Source: Congeria kusceri (Eukaryota > Mollusca > Bivalvia > Myida > Dreissenidae). Taken from it: a stretch of 64,000 bases of DNA. A program made the position numbers and the translations under genes. Positions 12,188-23,195 of the stretch are shown piece after piece; positions within the stretch are counted from its first letter, which is position 1, and every line of letters begins with the position of its first letter. The notes beneath the pieces were generated by a model. It was not told the origin of the DNA, searched no databases, and saw only the letters and a program-made list of their open reading frames with translations. The DNA lies in contig CM051034.1 of NCBI GenBank assembly GCA_027627225.1, positions 20,878,480 to 20,942,479 of the forward strand, given 5' to 3'.

Positions 12188-12814
12188 ATGGCGGCGCCCA
12201 GGACGACGAAAGTACAAATCTTCGGACATTCGTTTGTTAGTCGTTTAAAGGAATTTATTCGGCTAAATTCTGCGCTTCGATATGACCTACACCTACAGGG
12301 ACCTCCCATGGTTCAATATCCTGGTTATCCTGGAGCAACGGTACAGACTCTCCGTCATAAGCTTCAAGACATCTCTGACTTCAGTCCGGACATAGTGGTT
12401 CTGGCGATTGTGACTAATGATCTTTACCATCCGGACCAAACGCCGCAGACAGTAGCCTCAGCCATTGCGGATCTGGTGGACACTCTTTTGTTTGGGTTGG
12501 AAGTTCATCAGGTCATCGTCCTACAACTGCTTCATCGCAGATCCTCGACTAGACCTACACTTTATCCCGTTGATCCCCAGTGGTTCAACCCCCGAGTGGA
12601 TGACATGAACCTGTTTCTTATGGACATGCTAAACTATTCTGTTCACGGCAGAACATACTTGTGGCGTTTGAAGGGTTTTTGGTCACCTGCATGTAAGGCT
12701 AGAAACTTTGCGGATGACGGTTGCCACCTCACCGATCATGGCCAGCTCCGTCTCTTCCATAATGTCCGAGCTGCAGTGGTCGTCGCCCTGAAACAGTCCA
12801 TATGTTTCAGTTAA
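12188..12814 (+). CDS. SGNH/GDSL hydrolase-like protein (208 aa)
   Basis: The start at 12188 lies in CAAGATGGCGGC. Near the N-terminus IFGHSF carries the serine position of SGNH hydrolases (S15). The middle holds PDIVVLAIVTNDLY, the block usually written GTND; here the glycine is replaced by valine. Near the C-terminus DDGCHLTDHG supplies the Asp-x-x-His pair. There is no signal peptide or membrane segment, so it is likely cytosolic. Small SGNH proteins of this kind are common in invertebrate repeats, including Ngaro/DIRS-type tyrosine-recombinase retroelements (established knowledge of the families). The next ORF (13192 on) resembles the protein that often follows such genes. The gene may have been captured by the surrounding element. 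Esterase activity is untested and the altered GTND block makes it uncertain. Confidence 0.62.
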   Translation: MAAPRTTKVQIFGHSFVSRLKEFIRLNSALRYDLHLQGPPMVQYPGYPGATVQTLRHKLQDISDFSPDIVVLAIVTNDLYHPDQTPQTVASAIADLVDTLLFGLEVHQVIVLQLLHRRSSTRPTLYPVDPQWFNPRVDDMNLFLMDMLNYSVHGRTYLWRLKGFWSPACKARNFADDGCHLTDHGQLRLFHNVRAAVVVALKQSICFS

Positions 12815-13191
12815 GATATGTATACTGTTTCCTTTACATGATTAGTTTCATCTATTTGCACTTTCCATTTATTCAAATATTGAACGTGCAATCTTAGTTT
12901 CAATGCCTTTATAGGGCATCTTTTTCGTTTTTCCGGGGCATATTTCCCCGCTATCATTAATTATGCTTTTCGCCTGATTTAGTCAACAGTTCAGGCCATT
13001 TTCATGGCATGGTTTTAGTTAACAGGTCATGCCTCATTTTCTTGCAGGTGCTTTAGTTTCGTTAGATCACACATAATCCTACCTCCTGCCAGTTACAACA
13101 TACAGTTATGTTACACATTTTTCTATTGTTTCTTCCTAAAGTCATTCACTTCTATTTATATATATTTTCTCATCTTCACTTTGCCTTTCAG

Positions 13192-13711
13192 ATGAAGCCG
13201 GACAACAAACGAACCCGGACAGCCACTACCACATCGTGCCTGTGTTGTGGTGGTCCTCCGGACGCAACCAAACGTCTTAAGAAAAACACGGCTGTCGAGC
13301 CTTCGGAGGACCTGGTTCCGGCGGTATCCGATGGGCTTCCCATCCCGGTCCTGTCAGACGCCAGACGGACATTTCCTGACCTGGTCGTGTCTGCAGCAGG
13401 ATTCTGCGCTACATGGTCCGGCTGATGGTCCTGCCGGTGTCCTGTCTACTGATTTTCACAGACACCACCTACCTATCGTACAGGCTAGCTTCGTACCTCC
13501 GCATCATGACGTTCCCATCGCTGCCCTGGGGGAAGACTCTTCGTCCGACTCTGAGGGTGACCACGATCTCTCATTCGAACAGGCTGTCCAATCACACGGG
13601 GCTGACTTATTACCAGGTAGCGGTTTTACCTATGCAGAGCCCATCAGTACACCAATAATTCGTCAAGTGAAGAAATCTATCTGCAAGGAAGTTTGGCAGA
13701 ATAATTCATAG
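13192..13711 (+). pseudogene. Partner ORF of the SGNH-like gene, frameshifted
   Basis: A CTTTCAG acceptor ends exactly before ATG 13192. The first frame runs to a stop at 13425 and has a possible small zinc-binding CLCCGG motif. Coding continues in another frame (DGPAGVLS..., about 13410 to 13711), so one frameshift is needed. The C-terminal part is acidic and serine-rich and ends in IIRQVKKSICKEVWQN. That resembles the conserved start of gag-like proteins that follow SGNH genes in some invertebrate retroelements, where more sequence normally follows. Here the frame stops 33 bp before the CCCAGCAA inverted end, so the gene is truncated at the element border. The exact family is inferred. Confidence 0.45.
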
Positions 13712-13743
13712 ACCTATGGGTCCCATATATTTTGCTTGCTGGG

Positions 13744-14550
13744 TAGACTGCTAGTGAATGCCTTCGAAGAGAAATCGTCGCCTTAAAATTATTTTGAGCT
13801 ATCTACAAAAAATTGTTTTTTTAGAAAATTGCACCGATGGATTTGTCACAAGTTGCGCTATCTACCAGAACCCTTGTTTTCTTAAATCAAGCCCCCATTT
13901 CGAAGTTCGCAGGTCACAACTTGAGCTAACTCTATGGTTCACAACATTGTTTTGCTTTATTTTAACCTATGTAAGAGTGATAGCGCACTATAGCATTAAA
14001 TTTGAAGAAGGCCAATCTAAAAGCAGCTTTATGTCACGTGATTTGATATGCACATGAAAATTAAAATGAGCAATGTCTGATCTATCCAATGAAATCTGCC
14101 CTTTGCCTCACGTGACTATGTTATCAATGGCAGCCGTTAGGACAATATTGTGTGATATGTGATTCTCCTCAACATGGGGTTTAACTTAAAATGTAAGTAT
14201 TATGGAATATATTTAGGTCTTCGAATACATTTTACCTTTGATACATGATTATATCACTGTTATTTGCGAAACGTGTCAACTAAAACACTCGAAGCATGTA
14301 AATATAAGCCTAATTTTGGACTGACCTAAATTCGGATGATGTTCACCGTTCTATTAAAAATCCCTGTTTGGTTACAGATAATTTTATCAGTATGCAAAAC
14401 ATGTAGTAATCTGTGCTTATCTTAAGTAAATGGTGGTACTTGCTGGTATTAATTTTCCTTAAAATCAAGAGTACTGGTTATGCAAAATGTGACGCTACAA
14501 GCAGTCACGGCTATTTTAGTTAAACATTTACTTGGTTATTGTTCATTTGT
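13744..14550. other. Right flank and upstream region, little supported
   Basis: The first 43 bp may be the other half of the split ORF at 5598. The rest contains 'GAGCTATCTAC' words also seen near 18.4 kb, an E-box CACGTGA near 14111 and an ATGGCAGCCG near 14128, possibly the promoter of the F-box-like relic. No firm gene is seen. Confidence 0.3.
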
Positions 14551-14558
14551 TTTTATTT

Positions 14559-15168
14559 CAGGGTCCTGCTGACATCAATGCCCAACAATGTGCTGGTGAA
14601 AATTCTTGGGTATATTACACTACAGGAGTTATTGTTATCAGTGAACAGGACTTGCAACAGACTACGTTGATACACCTGTGCTTTGGGAGGATTTTGTGTT
14701 CGATAATCAACTAAATTATAAAGAAAGAAGATCTTGAAACAATTTTGTGTTGTTCGCTTGCATTTAAAAGATTAATATTTTCTCCATTTGATGTGCAAAG
14801 TAAGAGTTACGACATAGACCTATTATTTTCTACTTACCTGAAAGGTAGAAAATTGAACTGGCTGTCGTTGAGTGATCTGCCAATTTCAACGCTTTGTTTT
14901 ACCCTAAATACTCCAAACATTCAGATACTGAATTTGTCGGGGTGCAAAACACTCGTAGATGCTGACTTTCTTGTATCTTGCTAAACTGGTCAAAGTGTAT
15001 ACTGGTATGTCATTTGTGGACATATGTCAAAATACACTGTGTGAAATAGTGGAAGGAAAATCTTTAACGGTGTTGGATGTATGTGGAGTCAACCTATCGA
15101 TAGAACGTGTCACCACGTGCTTAGGTGCTGCCAACATTCATTACTGTTTTTTCATCTTTCAGTAGACC
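14559..15168 (+). pseudogene. F-box / leucine-rich-repeat-like gene relic
   Basis: After a TTTCAG acceptor at 14554-14559, one frame gives SMPNNVLVKILGYITLQELL, the pattern of an F-box (PxxxLxxIxxYLxxxELL), in the position where such a domain normally starts. After frame changes, 14745-14984 continues with DIDLLFSTYLKGRKLNWLSL and IQILNLSGCKTLVDADFL, a leucine-rich-repeat pattern as in FBXL-type proteins. These are substrate adaptors of SCF ubiquitin ligases. At least two frameshifts and several stops separate the parts, so it is probably a pseudogene, although sequencing errors or missed introns are possible. Confidence 0.45.
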
Positions 15169-15244
15169 ACACCTTGTCTGAACTACAGTTTAAACGTCAA
15201 ATAAGAGACGCATTTGTGGACGTCAGTTTACATATATACAAACA

Positions 15245-17230
15245 ATGAAGAAGTTTAATTTAACTCATGCGCTGAATTTAATACAGAATGACACTGAAAA
15301 TGACTCTACTAGTGATCATGAGGATTCTCATAAATTATCCACGCCATTGATGTAGTGGACAACGTCCAACTGATTGAAAACAATACCGCTATAGAAATTA
15401 CAAATAATGACGCAACAGTGTACCAGTCCTTGTCAGTGAGCCTACAGGTGATGACACAGAAGATGTGCATGAAAACATCACATTATTTGCATCTGAATAA
15501 GTAAATATTTCTGACAGTGGAAAAGCTAACAACCCACATGAAAGTGCTGAAAATGAGATTGTCACAGTGAGCAATACTGATGACAACAATAATGTCAGTG
15601 CAAAAAGAGGAAGAAAACAATTTAGAGACGAAACACACTAAAAACAGAACATACGAAAACAAAGGCGACAGGGTGGTCTGGAGTATATCAACACCCGTGG
15701 TGTAACAGTTAGAGCTAAAGAAGTGAAAATAGTGAAAGATTGTGACTGGAAATGTAGATTTAAATGTGCTAGATATTTTACAGCGAGAGAAAGAAAAGAA
15801 ATTAATGACGGATTTTTGAAATTGAATGATTGTGAAAAGAACACATTTTATGCCAACACCACAAACAGAACCTTGAAAGCAACAAAAAGAACTTTAACTG
15901 AACATTCAAGAAGAAAACACACTATTAAGTATTACTTGCCTATGGGTACAGATAGAATTCGGGTGTGCAAAGAATACTTTTTGTCAACGCTGAACATAAG
16001 TCCTAAAAGGATACAGTATTTCTACAAAAAGCACGAGGAAATTATTGTTCCAGATAACCGGGGGAGGCACACCAAGAAACGTATACCTGAACAAGATCGT
16101 CATGTTATATGTGAACACATTCGTTCCAAAAGTGCCTTCCCACTACTGTAGAGCCAGTTCTAACAAGGAAGACCTAGAAGCTACTTTGACAGTGGCAAAA
16201 ATGTTTAGATTTTATAACGAGCAGTGTGCGAATCGTGGAATAGTGCCACAGAAAGAGAGTTTGTATTGCTCAATTTTGAAAACAGAGTTTAATATAGGTT
16301 TCTTCAAACCAAAGAAAGACAGATGTCATTTATGTGAAGAATATCAAATGAATGGCCCAGGTGACACACCATACTGAAAACAAAATATGAAGATCACATA
16401 AGAGACAAAGAACTTACAAAAGCTGAGCAAAATCATGACAGAACCAATCAAGACCCAGATGTGATGACTGTCTGTTTCGATATGGAAACGGTGCTTACTT
16501 GCCCACGGGCCAATGTTTCAAACTTTTACTACAAAAGAAAATTGAATGTATACAAATAAACTGCACACTGTTTGACAAGCAAAACAGCTTATAATATTAT
16601 GTGGAACGAGGCAGTTGCTAGACGGGGGGCGAATGAAATCGCCAGTGCACTACTGATAGTTTTGGAAAATGTGGTTGCATCTCATCCAGAAGTCAACAAA
16701 TTAATCTTGTGGTCAGACTCCTGTGTTCCACAAAATAGGAACAGTACCATGAGCTTTGCCATTCTTTGATTAATGCAAAGGCATCCTGAATAGCAAATAT
16801 TGAACAAAAGTTCTGTACACCAGGCCACAAGTATCCATGAAGTGGACAATATTCATTCTCACATTGAACGCGAGATCTGCAAAACAGAAATTTACAGTCC
16901 ACTCAGTTTAATGAGGACAATGAGAGAGGTGATTTCAAGGACCTACCGTACACAAAAACTAGATCTCTTTCCTACGTCAGCAGTCTGCCATTCACAGTTA
17001 TATACAGGGTTAACGTTGAAAGTGATTGTCGTGCAAAGGAGGCCAGTGTCAGGTTTGGTACACGAAGCCGAAGGTCGATTAAGGAGAACCCGGTATTACC
17101 AACCCCACAGCTTTTGAACAAAACACCAGATATCAGCGCTGACAAGAAAGGCGATATACAGAGCATGCTTAAAGTAATGCCAGAAATCGACCGACATTTC
17201 TTTGAACGGTTACTGAAGATCAGTGTTTAG
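15245..17230 (+). pseudogene. Decayed repeat-associated protein (LWSDSC family), copy 1
   Basis: A chain of plus-strand frames in one order covers a whole protein. The start is MKKFNLTHALNLIQ (15245). A basic Cys-containing segment with KCRFKCARYFTARERKEI-type sequence (frame 15723-16151) follows. The frame 16045-16377 ends with FKPKKDRCHLCEEYQMN. Then come a CFDMETVLTCP segment, and WNEAVARRGANEIASALLIV followed by LILWSDSCVPQNRNS (16572-16769). GHKYP/EVDNIHSHIE-type sequence and a C-terminal DKKGDIQSMLK segment near 17150 end it. I recognise this order as a widespread, uncharacterised, multicopy invertebrate family that behaves like a transposon-encoded protein; the FD...LWSDS aspartates could be DDE-type. 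At least five frame breaks disable it. Confidence 0.55.
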
Positions 17231-17375
17231 ATATAATAGTTCTCAGTTTGTTAGGAGAACCTAATAGAAACTAATGCTGTGTGACCCCACATACATCTAG
17301 CAGTAGCTCTTAAGCAGTATTATGCCGAAATTCTATAGTTACCTCTAATAATTATGCAGTGACAAAGTAATTATA

Positions 17376-18190
17376 ATGTGTTTAGCTTGCCTGAGCTCAC
17401 GGTGTCAATTTGTTTTTATGTTTTCGAGATATATATTTGTTTTACATCAAGTAAAACTGTTGTTCAAGTCCTTGGTTACGCTCAGTTATGGAATAGTGAT
17501 GTTTTTTAGAGAGAACATTTTCGTTAGTTTGATAAAAAAACTAAGTGGTAATAATGCGCAGAGAAGAGCTCTGTAAAATGTCCGTGTTCAAGATTGTTTT
17601 CTGTTTATGAGCCAGTTAAACTGTTGTTCAAGTTCTTGGTTTACGCTCAGTTATGGAATTGTGATGTTTTCAAGAGAGAACATTTGTGTTACTGCGATAA
17701 AAATTACAGACACTTAGTGGTAATAATGCGTGGTGTAGAGCTCTGAAAAAATGTTTGTATTCAAGATTGTTTTCTGTTTTTCAGCCAGTTAAACTGTTGA
17801 TCAAGTTTTTGGTTTACGCTCAGTTGTGGAATTGTTATAATTTTAAAAGAGAACATTTTTGTTAGTTTGATAAAAATTACAGACACTAAATGGTAGTAAT
17901 GCGCATTGTAGAGCTCTGTAAACATGTATGTCTTCAAGGTTGTTTTCTGTTTTACAGCTAGTAAAACAATTGTTCAAGTTCTTGATTTTCGATCATTTAT
18001 TAAATTGTGATGCTTTTAAGAGAGAACATTTTTGTTAGTATGATAAAAATGACAGGCACTGGGTAATAATGCGCAGCATAGAGCTCTATCAAAAGGTTTG
18101 TGTTCGAAATTGTTTTCTGTTTTACAGCCAGTAAAATAGGTTGTTAATTTTAATTTCTTGGTTTACGCACAATTATTAAAGATTTAAAAG
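17376..18190. repeat. Tandem array of a ~171-bp unit
   Basis: The word (G)GTAATAATGCG(C) recurs near 17548, 17720, 17894 and 18063, with TGTTCAAGTTCTTGGTTTACGC and AGAGCTCTGTAAAA at matching offsets. This gives about four to five units of 168-174 bp with moderate divergence. Small frames here are not supported as genes. Confidence 0.75.
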
Positions 18191-18229
18191 CGAAAATCAT
18201 GGTTTTCTTCATATCACCATGCATTATAT

Positions 18230-20530
18230 TAATAGCTCACCTTAGCGCACTGTATTCATGGTGGGCATATCGTATTGCCCTTTGTCCATCATATTTTGTT
18301 GGTCATTATTAATTGTGGTCACAAAACTTCATATAGATCTTCGTTAGTTGGTCCTCATCCAATGCTGGAGATAGCTCAAAAATGCAAAATAATGCGATGT
18401 TTTTCACATAATTAATAACATTCTAAGCTATGTCCTCATAGCTCACTACAATTCTACATTAAATTGATTTTTTTTTACAAAATTGAGCTATCTCAAAACA
18501 TATTTTTCAAATTGTAGACAAATCTATTGCATGCAGGTTATTTAAATTAATTTTGCATATAGCGTATCATATTACACATCGTAGCATATTTTTATTCCTT
18601 TTAAATTGGTCCATAATAAGCAAGATTTCATATCTGAATGTTTTGAGTGCTTTATCTCGAAAAGTGAACAGGTGTAGTTAGCTCAGATTAATTTTAAACC
18701 GACGAAATTACTTGCAAACCAAATACAATTAAAGCCAGAAGTCAGTCTGAAATCACTCATTCATATTAAGTCTAAGAAAGCAAGAAGCACACAACAAATC
18801 TTCTGAACATGTTTCATGTTGATTGGGCCAAAAATATGACTTCTAGAGTGTTCACAAGCTTTTGCTATAGCCTTATATAAGGAAAAATGCCGTGCCCCCT
18901 GGTAGCCATGTTTTTTAACGAAGCAGAACCATTTTCGAACTCAGCTGATATATCATAAAAACAAATGTTCTGCGCAAGTTTCATGTTACTTGGGCAAAAA
19001 ATGTGACTTCTAGAGTGTTCACAGCTTTTTCTTCAATTTGACCGAGTGACCTAGTTTTTGACCCCACATGACCCAGTTCCAAAAATGTCCAAGATATCAC
19101 TAGGACAAATGTTCTGAGCAAGGTTTATGATATAAATGTGGCTTCTAGAGTAGCCACAAGGTAAATGTTGACGACGCACAACGGACAAAAGGCGATCACA
19201 GCCAAGCTAAAAATGGGAGTACTCTCACCTGAGAGGCTAAGGAACTAAACTGTATGATTGGCCTATAAATGTGGCCTCAATAATGTTTTAAAAGCTTTTT
19301 GTTCAATTTTACCATGGTGACCTAGTTTTTTTTACCCCACATGACCCAGTTTCAAACTTGTCCCAAGATATTATTGAAACAAATGTTCTGAGTTATTTTG
19401 AAGATCAGGCAAAACTGGAGTTTTCACTTTTTTTCTATTTGACCTAGTGACCTAGTTGTTGACCACACATGAGCCATTTTCAAACTCCTCCAAGATATCA
19501 TTGGAACAAAGGATCTGGGCAAGTTTCATGAATATTGGGCAAAAATGTGGCCTTTAGAGTGTTCACAAGCTTTTTAAAGTTTTCATTATACCCATATAAG
19601 GAAAACTGCCCCGCCCCATGACGGCCACGTTTTTCAGCAGAGTGGAACCATTATCAAACTCAGCCAAGATATCATAAGAACAAAGGTTCTGAGCAAGTTT
19701 CATGTTGATTTGGCAAAAAATGTGACTACTAGAATGTTCACAAGCTTTTTCAATAGCCATATAAGGAAAACTGCCCTGCCCCCTGGCGGCCATGTTTTTC
19801 AAGGGAGCAAAACCATTTTCGAACTCAGGCGAGATATCATAATAACAAAGGTTCTGAGCAAGTTTCATGTTGATTGGGCTAACAATGTGACTTCTAGAGT
19901 GTAAATAAGCTTTCTCTAAGGAAAACTGCCCCGCCCTCTGGCAGCCATGTTTTTTAACACAGCGGAACCGTTTTCTAACTCAGCCTAGATATCATCAAAG
20001 CAAATGTTCTGACCAAGTTTCAAGTTAATTGGGCAAAAAATGTGACTTCTCGAGTGTTAACAAGCTTTTTCTTCAATCTCACCTAGTGACCTAGTTTTTG
20101 ACCCCACATGACCCAATAAATGTGGCTTCTAGAATGTTAAGGAGGTAAATGTTGACGACACACAAGCTTTTTCTTCAATTTGACCTAGTGACCTAGTTTT
20201 GACCCCAAGTGACCCAGATTCGAACTCGGCTGAGATATCATTGGGACAAATGTCCTGATCAAGTTTTATGAAGATTGGGCAAAAATGTGACTTTTAGAGT
20301 GTTAACAAGCTTTTTCTTAAATTTGACCTATTGAGCTAGTTTTTGATTCCATATGACCCAGATGCGAACTCGGCCGAGATATCATGGGGACAAATGTTCT
20401 GACGAAGTTTCATGAAGATTGGCCAATAAATAAGGCCACTAGAGTGTTAACGAGGTAAATGTTGTTGATGCACGACGGACAAAAGGCGATCACAAAAGCT
20501 CACCATGAGCACGTTGTGCTCAGATGATCT
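18230..20530. repeat. Dispersed repeat block with internal tandem units, hairpin ends
   Basis: Begins with GCTCACCTTAGCGCAC (18235) and ends with GCTCACCATGAGCACGTTG (20499). Inside, segments such as GACCTAGTGACCTAGTTTTTGACCCC, AAGTTTCATG.TGATTGGGC and GTGACTTCTAGAGTGTTCAC repeat many times at roughly 150-200-bp spacing. The same family occurs at 33775-34200 and 50770-51025. Its GCTCACC...GGTGAGC ends form a hairpin. This is non-coding mobile-type repeat DNA. Confidence 0.7.
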
Positions 20531-20534
20531 TAAA

Positions 20535-20930
20535 ATCTTGACAGGAATTGTGACTGATGCTGCAGCTATTTAATTTAAAAATCACGTTCCTATATGTTGA
20601 TGGAAATATAGTACATGTAGTGCATACAGTATTGAATAACAATTGTTTATTCAATATTTATACATCCTTCAAGCATAAAAATAAATACCAATATTCATAG
20701 TTTTGCTTAGTTGAGGTAAATACCCCTTTATTGTTAAATTTAGGGAGAACCAGTACTCTTTGAGTGAAGTTTATATCAAGAGCACTGTAAAATGAATATA
20801 CTAGACCTCTGAAATGGGAAAATATATATGGTTTTGTTTTTTGTTATTGTTGTTGTTTGTCAATAACTTAGCGGAAGATGCAAGTGGTTGTTATAATTTA
20901 AATTACAGATATACATAAACTAGAGCTATC
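20535..20930. other. No gene seen
   Basis: AT-rich spacer between repeat blocks. Confidence 0.35.
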
Positions 20931-20934
20931 ACTA

Positions 20935-21240
20935 AAGGCGATTTATACCCCCACATACCACTTTGACACAGATGAAGAGCTTTGCAGTTTTGCTGCTTTG
21001 ACGTAAAACTATGTTTTACATCGTTGTATGTTCAACAAAATACAAACATTTGACCTTTGGCCTTAAAATGTGACCTTGACCTTTGATGACACGCATCGGT
21101 AATGTATGCGACACATCTTCTGGCCATCAGGAATAATAATTAGAACATTATTATAAAATCCTTCCTGGCATTACAAAGTGGAAACAAAATATCGAGGGGT
21201 TACTGCCAAAACATGCTATATACGAAATTTTGTGTTTTTC
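20935..21240. repeat. Copy of the GTGACCTTGACC repeat family
   Basis: Contains AAAATGTGACCTTGACCTTTGATG and ends with ATATCGAGGGGTTACTGCCAAAACATGCTATAT. The reverse complement of that end starts the 566-bp repeats at 39895 and 45092, so this copy shows the opposite end of the same family. Confidence 0.55.
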
Positions 21241-22255
21241 ACTTTTTTAAATAAATCTGATACTGCATTTCAATACGCACATTTTGCACTTATTCCTATG
21301 TCTGTATCTTGTTTATTTTCAAAATTATTGAATTAAACCCAAACCAGTTTTGTTTTAAGTGACGATACATTATTTGCCAAAACAGCTTATTTCAGAAAAT
21401 CTGTCCGCAGCAACTGATTGCCAAAGTATCAAACCAAGCTAGTACATTCTATAACAATATAGATGATTTTGGCAGAAATCATCTTCATAGAAAATTGCAT
21501 TTTAATATTGCCAATTCAAGCTATATTTCAATAGCTCGTTCTGGCAGACTGTATGTTTACCACACAATTTGTTTAAAACTATTCATTCCAAATCAAGCTA
21601 ACTTTAGATACATTATACAAATTTGTTTCAAGACCCGTTTTGTCTCAGCCAAGTAAACATAGCATTGTCTGGTAGAAAGAAACTGTATGATATAGTAGTG
21701 CATTTCAGTATCAAAAAGCAGGTATACAGAAAAAGGATGATCTGGCAATGTAACTAGATACCTGTGTTGTTACAGTTTGGTGTTGATAACAAGCTGCATA
21801 ATAGTGGTTTGGTGAAAAACTTATTTTGTGAAATGTGTTCACTGTTGTCTTTGCGGATTTTAATGGAAATTATAATCAAGATTACTTAAGGTCAGTATTA
21901 TTGTTTTATTAAATTATAAAGTGTTACTTTTGTTATTTACTTTCATTATGTATTCTTATAATAAAATGTACTCAAAATGTAACAACTTACGTATATAGTT
22001 TGGTGGCCATTGATATAAATATTTGCTAACTGTCATTTTAAGCTAAATATCAGTCTGTATTAAAATATAAAACACTGTTTAATCACAGTATTAAAGTCAC
22101 AAAATACAGTAATTATATTCTAGAGACAAAAATTGTATTTTGAACAGTAAAAATTTTCAATTTAACATTTTAGATAGAAACTAACTGCATGACTGGTCTG
22201 ATAACGAAAAACAAAACTTAATCGCATATTGACGGACTCACTGAATAAAACACAA
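21241..22255. other. No gene seen
   Basis: AT-rich sequence without supported coding or clear repeat boundaries. Confidence 0.4.
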
Positions 22256-22990
22256 AGAAGTAACAGGAAACAGCTGCAAATATTGATGTACGCCGTTCTA
22301 AAGCATCTAGCACACCTAGAGATGTCTCGATTTGCCATTCCACCATAGCTAGGAGTGAACAAAATGAAACAGACAACAGTAATACGGCTCTTGAAAAAGA
22401 AAACAACAAACATCAATCTCTGATGTTATCACACAGTGTTATCACAGTGTCACCAGTAAAGAAACAATCATGGTTCAATAGAAACACATGAACAGTCACC
22501 TCACAAACCTGTAGAGTTGCCTTGTAAAGATGATGAAGAAAAAAAATATGAAGAAAACAGTGTGAATGAGTTGAGCCATATAACTAACAATGCAATACCA
22601 AATAACAACTTGAAAAATCCAACTGAAAATCTCACAGAATCCAATGAACAGACAAATACTGTGACTGCTCATAATAATATGAAACAGTTCTGGAACAGTT
22701 GAAAGCGTAGGAAAATAAACAGCGGCAGATACAAGTGTTGCATTTACCAAATCCCATGAAACTCATCTCAGAAGGAATGTTATCAGACACTGAAGCCAAA
22801 AACTCAACTGAGCCTTCAGATGTGATTGACGATATGATACCAGCTAGAAAAACAAAGAAGAGATAATTGTGAACAAGCAAAAACCAAGACACACAACAAA
22901 GTATCTAAGCAGTTCAGATGAGGACATCCCTCGTAGCTTTTATGCTTGGAATACATCTGTAAGCGATTCAGATACATGATTATGTTACAT
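22256..22990 (+). pseudogene. Decayed repeat-associated protein, copy 2, N-terminal part
   Basis: Plus-strand frames are rich in Ser, Thr, Asn and Lys (RRSKASSTPRDVS near 22291; frame 22517-22702 with NELSHITNNAIPNNNLKNPT; then basic KRRK and SSDEDIPRSFYAWNTS near 22915). They form a low-complexity N-terminal region broken by stops. The matching C-terminal part appears after the nested insertions at 38946-39345, where motifs agree with the family seen at 15245-17230. I therefore read 22256-22990 and 38946-39345 as one decayed gene split by satellite and transposons. The assignment of this N-terminal half to that family is the weaker part. Confidence 0.35.
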
Positions 22991-23195
22991 TCCAATGGGA
23001 TACACTTTTACAGATGGCAGGACAACGAAACCCATATTACATCCCAATGACATACACTTTTACAGATGGCAGGACAACGAAACCCATATTACATCCCAAT
23101 GGGATACACTTTTACAGATGGCAGGATAACGAAACCCATATTACATCCCAATGGGATACACTTTTACAGATGGCAGGACAACGAAACCCATATTA
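22991..23195. repeat. 52-bp satellite array, left block
   Basis: About four copies of a 52-bp unit (GGCAGGACAACGAAACCCAT + ATTACATCCCAATGGGATAC + ACTTTTACAGAT), nearly identical to one another. Because 52 is not a multiple of three, all frames cycle through the unit and open frames here are artefacts. The array is cut at 23195 by a TA-flanked element and resumes at 23891. Confidence 0.9.

Larger units (their letters stand above)
5794..13743. mobile_element. Candidate large DNA element with CCCAGCAA inverted ends
   Basis: The left end CCCAGCAA (5794-5801) is followed by TATATGGGTCCCATA. The right end, read as reverse complement from 13743, is CCCAGCAAGCAAAA followed by TATATGGGACCCATA, so about 30 bp of the two ends match with a few differences. 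The left subterminal 140 bp are packed with CCCATATGGG palindromes. The interior includes another inverted-repeat element (6063-7697), long non-coding AT-rich sequence, and an SGNH-like gene with a partner ORF abutting the right end. No transposase is recognised, so it would be non-autonomous. The two ends could instead belong to two separate insertions; the ORF continuity across them argues for one. Confidence 0.45.

Noticed and set aside
11871..12248. 125-aa ORF upstream of the SGNH-like gene
   Set aside because: No motif, and it overlaps the TISU-type start in another frame; more likely promoter and leader sequence.
19563..19904. ORFs on both strands in the 18-20 kb repeat block
   Set aside because: They lie wholly in dispersed tandem repeats without family motifs.
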